Below are positions 59,440-64,000 of a DNA stretch of 64,000 nucleotides, one piece after another. A program made the position numbers and the translations under genes. This stretch comes from Ecdyonurus torrentis (lineage: Eukaryota; Arthropoda; Insecta; Ephemeroptera; Heptageniidae), in the NCBI GenBank assembly GCA_949318235.1, contig OX439133.1:18488599-18552598 (forward strand). The letters run 5' to 3'. Every line of letters begins with the position of its first letter. The stretch's first letter is position 1. Under the pieces are notes generated by a model. The model made no database searches and was not told the DNA's origin. It was given only the letters and a program-made list of their open reading frames with translations.

Positions 59440-59512
59440 AATAAACAAGTCTCGATCCGCTGACCTTCGTCATGTAAAAACAATGCTCTACCAACTGTGC
59501 TGTCAAGGCACT
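59440..59512 (-). pseudogene. tRNA-Val-like pseudogene or SINE head
   Basis: The minus strand reads GTGCCTTGACAGCACAGTTG with GTAGAGCATTGTTTTTACAT and GACGAAGGTCAGCGGATCGA. D-arm and anticodon arm can be drawn with loop TTTACAT (anticodon TAC, Val). The T-arm and acceptor stem do not pair, so it is not functional. The flanks show no SINE body that I recognise. Confidence 0.5.
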
Positions 59513-60000
59513 AATTAAAAATCCAGCAAATTATATATATATTGCTTTTTGTAACTATTTTCTAATCAAACACTTTTCTCGCTTCTCAGTGCATATATTA
59601 ATTAATTATAATGAAGTTAATACAAATTAAGTACATTTGCAAGAGTTTTCTTAACATTTATGAGCTCAATTAACGTTTATATCTCGTTTCTCCCGCGATC
59701 GCGAAGATTCGGTAACTGCAGCGCCTCTAGCGGCCGATTTCCAAACTATATAAAAATTACTTGTTAACAAAAAAAGTCTCAGTTTCAGCTCTTTTAGTCA
59801 CAAAGTTCTCAGTGCGTTTCGAACCAAATTTAGTTTAATGCTTTTAAAAGTTTCTTTGTTTATCAAAGAGCTTATTTATCTGTTTTTGAGTCCATTTAAT
59901 AACACTTTCGCAGAAATATGAATGATCTACTGTGGAGGGGGAATGGATTTTCAGCCATTAGAATAAAAATTATAGTTTTTCTTTTTATGTTTTAGTCACA
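59513..60000. other. Unclassified sequence with a GC-richer patch
   Basis: Contains CTCCCGCGATCGCGAAGATT and GCAGCGCCTCTAGCGGCC (about 59690-59740). Words such as GCGCCTCTAGCGG are common in arthropod transposons, but no element boundary was found. Confidence 0.35.
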
Positions 60001-60218
60001 TAAGAGCCTATGTTAATTTCGATAATAACTATTTTCTCTCTTATCTTATGGTCAAAAGTTATAAAAACTTAATCATAGATAACAGCTGTTACTATTGACT
60101 TTCAAAGTACATTATGTAAAGTTTAGGTGTTTTCTTTTTATATTTTGAGATATACGCGATCTAAATATAACCCACAAATATAATTATTTCGTTCATATGC
60201 AATATTATGATTGCTATA

Positions 60219-60536
60219 GGGTGGTTGCTTTCATGTTAAAGTCAACGTCATAAGTAAGTACTAAATATCATGGTCTGGCATTGAAAAATGGCACATTTTG
60301 CCAGCTTAAAAATACTTGGCAATTTTTGGAGAGAACTGATCAGGAACTGATGCTATATTAAGAAGTTGAATTAGTATCTCAACTATGCGAGAATAATAAT
60401 TATAATAATAAAAACAACAACTTATTTTCCAAAGGAAATAGCGCAAAACCCACGTTTGTCCTATGCTAAGCTATGTTATTCGTTGCTCAATCATGGCATT
60501 TAAGCGCATTTATTAGGACGTCGTGCGCACACACCC
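60219..60536 (+). mobile_element. A-family element, left partner of an inverted pair
   Basis: TATA, GGGTGGTTGCTTTCATGTTA ... TAGGACGTCGTGCGCACACA and CCC, TATA (60537-60540), shared with the next copy. Confidence 0.7.
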
Positions 60537-60540
60537 TATA

Positions 60541-60826
60541 GGATGTAGGCGGACTACGTCTTATTTTCGCTTGGACGCCATATTGGAGTAGTGAATAACA
60601 TTGCTCAGCATAGGACAAACATTTTTTTTAGCTATTTTCTTTAGGAAATCGGTTAATATTTTATCATTATTTTTTTCACATACATTTGAGATACTATTTC
60701 AAACTATTAACAGCAAATATTGATTGTTAGTATTTTTATACTGGAAATATATGTTATATTCCTATGACGCCCATGTTATTGAGTGATCCAACATGGCGTC
60801 GACTTTAACCTGAATGCATACACCCA
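60541..60826 (-). mobile_element. A-family element, right partner of an inverted pair
   Basis: GGATGTAGGCGGACTACG ... TGGCGTCGACTTTAACCTGA with ATGCATACACCC. Very similar to the junction and right copy at 42082-42353. Confidence 0.7.
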
Positions 60827-61267
60827 ATGTTCAATATTAATGAGATAAGAAGAATTACATGCAACAGTTTTTTTTTTTAAATAATTATACTGTATTACCT
60901 TTTTTTATATATATAGTTGTGGTTCCCAATAATAATATCCAATTTCATTATTTCATAGCATGTTCATGCTACATGTTCATGTCTAATGTCTACAGCATCA
61001 ATATGTATTATGTAAAGAGAAAGACTGTAAACAGGAACAGAGTTGCATTTCAAGCAGATACAGTATCCTTATTAAAAATAAAATATAAAACAAATAAATA
61101 TAAAATAAAGACTTGAAAATAAAACACACAACATTATTAAATTTTACACAACCATATTTCAGAATAAATTTGTATTTGTAAAAAATTAATTCAACTTTTG
61201 TTTTAAAATTTTTATAACTTTTGTGCCATAATTTATATATACTTGAAAATAATTTCTTAATACTAAA

Positions 61268-61712
61268 AGGAGTAGTTAAAAATTGTTTTATTTATAATAA
61301 TCAACGTGTTAATAACCCTAACGAAAAGACAATCTCAAAGTTTTAACTACTAACGCGGTGTGAGAAAGAGCCGTTACAGCGACCCAGAACCTACGTCATA
61401 ACATAACTTGTACTCGCGCTACTTCGGCGCAAGTATGAGTTCATTTTTTTTTTCTTTTGCTAGTTGACGTAACATTTTACGAATATAAATCGATTTTACG
61501 GTTACAGATATGTAGTAAAAAACAGTATTAAAAAAAAGAAGTTATTATACCGTTGGCGCCTAGTTTGATGAGAGCAAGTTGTAGCTGTGACGTAGATTCG
61601 GGGTAGCTGAACGGCTTTTGCTCTCAGCGCATTAAAAATTGCAAATTTCGTTTTTGGGAGGTTAAATATAACACGATGTACACTATTTATAAAGACAGCG
61701 TTGACAACTCCT
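61268..61712. mobile_element. T element copy 4
   Basis: CTAA, AGGAGTAGTTAAAAATTG ... AGCGTTGACAACTCCT, TTAA (61713-61716). Inner arms as in the other T copies; 445 bp. Confidence 0.8.
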
Positions 61713-61894
61713 TTAAGAATGAGAATAAGAATCTATAAATTGTAACCAAATTTAGAAGTTTTATTTATTGAACAACATTGAGAAATCGTTTGATATTTTG
61801 TTATTATAATTTTTCTCACATACTGTACTTGAGATACTTAATAATTTTATGAACAACTTCAAAGCTCTCAAAAATATTTCTTAGTAATATTAGT

Positions 61895-62275
61895 AGAGAC
61901 TGGACTTGCCAGCACTCTTGATTTTTTTTTTTTTTTTTTTATTATTAGGTAGCATTTGACCAAAAATGAAAACGAATTGGACAATTTGAAGTCGTTTAAA
62001 CGTTACCAACTCTTTGCAATTTTTCGTTTAATTATTTTTTTTTTTGTTGTTGTTGGACAGCCAAACATTGTCAAAGAGCCTTACTATACTTTGCAGAACA
62101 AACTGATGTTTTATCAATAGTTAAAAATCTGAATTCAACTTTACGCAATATTGACAAAAGAGAAATGTTTGGATATGATTTAGCGAGATTTTTAATTTTA
62201 TACTTGGTAACATTAATACATTAACTTATTCATTCATGTTTTAGTTTGTATTTGTTGAGGATTTATTACCTTAAA
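61895..62275. repeat. Recurrent block R, copy
   Basis: TAGAGACTGGACTTGCCAGC, a 20 bp poly(T), TTGGACAATTTGAAGTCGTT and ACAGCCAAACATTGTCAAAG with the standard right end. Confidence 0.6.
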
Positions 62276-63017
62276 AAAATATAGTCAGTCTATGTGTTGT
62301 CAAATTTCATTCAACTTACATTGTCCGACTCAACAAATTTCTCCAATCTCTAACATTATCTACTCGTTCCTCGACTATTTAAAAAAAAGATAGAATTACA
62401 GTTTAAAATCTATCTAGCTGATGATTGGATTTAATATATTAAAATTAAATAAAAAAATATATATAATAAACAAAATTAGATATAAATTGATTTTAATATT
62501 AAATTTTACACAATAATATTTTATTAAGTAGTGTTTATAAGTAAAATAAAAAAAACAAACATTTTTTTAAAATCCTTAAATATATGTATCAAGAAATTAG
62601 ATACTTGGGTACTTTATTAAAAATTTATAAAAAAGAAATAACTGATATTTTGCAAAGTTCATTAGGAATAGATATTTTCAAAATTTAAATTTTAGGTCAC
62701 CAGACTACAATTTAAATTACGATTTTAGGAAGTTTTAGTCCCATAAGAAACCATGTTAATTTCAATAATAATTATTTTATCTCTTATTTTATGGTCTAAA
62801 GTTCTAAAATGTTGTCATAGGTAGCTGTTACTGATAACTTTTAAATGACATCATATAGTTTTGTAGTGATCTATTTAGATTTTGAAAAACAAGCCATAAA
62901 AATACAACTTTATATTTCGTTCATAATAAAGTAGTATGGTTGAAATATAGAAATAAGTTGTTGCTATTTCTACTAATTTTATTAAACTTTGCAATTTTAT
63001 GTATACTTCTCTATTAA

Positions 63018-63412
63018 AGGCATAGAACACGTTAAAAAAACTTGTGTAAAACCTGTAACACTTGTGCAAGATACCTGAAAATCAACGTTGATTTGGCCTG
63101 AGTCATTGATTTCTAATGTATTTTCTTTGCACGAAATGGCAGATGCGGTTTTATGACGTCACAGCTTACTGTAATACTGGCGCACAAAAACAAGCGAGCT
63201 GTGACATCATAAAGCCGCACCTGACATTTCGTGAATGGAAAATAAATTTCAATGATTTCGCCAAAACTTACTGACACTTTATTTTCAGTTATGTTAGGAT
63301 ATGTTTTAAGACGGTACGTACGGGAGAGTAGATGGCAGCATAGGGAAATTGTCATAACAAAAAGTCAGCCATATTGGATATTGGATACCGTACTGTCATC
63401 CTCGCTCCTCTG
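63018..63412 (+). mobile_element. P element copy 11 followed by G-like hairpin
   Basis: TTAA (63014-63017), AGGCATAGAACACGTT, palindrome at about 63080-63290 with TGACGTCACAGCTTACTG, and a G-like arm GAGAGTAGATGGCAGC. It joins segment W exactly as at 40640. Confidence 0.65.
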
Positions 63413-63790
63413 CCTCCTTACAGCGACTCTCCAGACCAGACAACATGACCTTTTATTTCATTAAACATTTAATGAGATACCCAAAAATACAATTATTTTG
63501 TCCAAGAACCCAATCATGACTTAAACGATAAGAAAATTTTCAACTTATGCAACCTGCAACACTTTTGCTACTGAACATCACTAGTCGTGACGTCAGCAAT
63601 AGTGCATGCATGTGTGGTTGACTACTTTACATTTTTTAGAGCTCTTTTGCAGAGTTACATTTGGGTCATATAATGAAATTAGATAATATTACTTAGCGTT
63701 CAATTTTGTATTAATTGAAATGAAAGTACATGTTGATAGGTCTGGAGAGTAGCTTTCAGGTTTCTGACTCAATATTTTTTTTCTTAATTT
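63413..63790. repeat. Segment W, copy 2
   Basis: Same order of landmarks as 40641-41050. The following array core (about 63915) corresponds to the one at 41165, so at least 0.9 kb is duplicated between the two places. Confidence 0.65.
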
Positions 63791-64000
63791 CATTTGTTTT
63801 ATTTGATATGCTCATTGTTTGATGTATTTAATTTTTGTATCCATTTAATAAGAGATAAGAAACACGAGCTTCCATTAAGAATTCAATTTTAAATTAGAAA
63901 GTTTTGAGATTGAAAATTATTTATATAAAAGTTAAATATAAAATCATAATAATATAAAATAAAATATAATGTTAAAATTTACTAAAAAAACATTTTAATA

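Larger units (their letters stand above)
15740..63999. repeat. Degenerate higher-order array of AT-core units (about 1.0-1.6 kb period)
   Basis: A core resembling TATAAAAATTAAATATAAAA followed within about 100 bp by AATATTAAATTTTACACAAT recurs near 15.75, 19.5, 21.03, 22.16, 22.76, 23.94, 25.6, 27.77, 29.98, 31.43, 37.63, 38.89, 39.86, 41.17, 42.61, 43.6, 44.88, 46.25, 47.5, 48.71, 50.35, 51.36, 52.42, 57.88, 59.01, 61.08, 62.44 and 63.92 kb. The big gaps coincide with inserted foldbacks. After the core comes a P module (via 'GATACTTGGGTAATTTATTA' and a Q-like body), an A module (via 'CAATAGAACAGTTTTATA' and 'TAACTGCAACTTAAAG'), or a T module. Units are strongly diverged, so the array is old or dispersed. 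No gene lies within it. Confidence 0.7.

Noticed and set aside
15740..63999. CRISPR array or integrated viral genome as an explanation for the repeats
   Set aside because: Spacing is irregular and over 1 kb, repeats are long and diverged with transposon-like termini, and no viral or Cas coding region is present.

Overview
The window is intron-rich, AT-rich animal DNA, most likely arthropod and probably insect. The only recognisable host gene is a natriuretic-peptide-receptor/receptor guanylyl cyclase type receptor. A tRNA-derived SINE and a decayed mariner/Tc1-type transposase of a kind common in arthropods support the placement. The species cannot be named from the sequence. There are no bacterial operons, CRISPR arrays or rRNA genes, and no long open reading frame that is not low-complexity or repeat-derived.

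Region 1 (about 1-15.2 kb, + strand). Four coding exons (4367-4481, 12303-12467, 13609-13775, 14346-14437) join in one frame with matching splice phases. They encode about 179 residues of the membrane-proximal half of an ANF-receptor-type extracellular ligand-binding domain. The introns hold long microsatellites ((ATTC)n, (TG)n, (TA)n, (CT)n, (AATG)n), a tRNA-headed SINE and several short inverted-repeat elements (MITEs). Upstream exons, and the exons for the transmembrane segment, kinase-homology domain and cyclase domain, are not visible.

Region 2 (about 15.2-64 kb). No exon of the gene is recognised. The sequence is a degenerate array with a period of about 1.0-1.6 kb, marked by about 28 copies of one AT-rich core. 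Each core is followed by one of three recurrent modules. 'P' is a 340-730 bp element with TTAA ends and a strong central palindrome. 'A' is an inverted-repeat element of about 300 bp flanked by TATA/TA. 'T' is a 450 bp element flanked by TTAA. The modules recur in a partly regular P-A-T order, like a higher-order repeat. If the receptor gene is intact, the array lies in the intron after exon 4.

Foreign elements are nested in this array: a 1.3 kb foldback at 16751-18049 with TTAA on both sides, itself carrying a 151 bp hairpin element; a 3.0 kb foldback at 33401-36408 with 24 bp terminal repeats and a 9 bp target duplication; a 2.95 kb foldback at 53985-56936 whose arms are 128-129 bp tandem repeats; several hairpin MITEs; and a mariner/Tc1-like transposase relic at 36661-37240 (minus strand). 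The most unusual feature is the combination of several unrelated-looking element families that all end at TTAA, the higher-order arrangement, and a very high density of the palindrome TGACGTCA.
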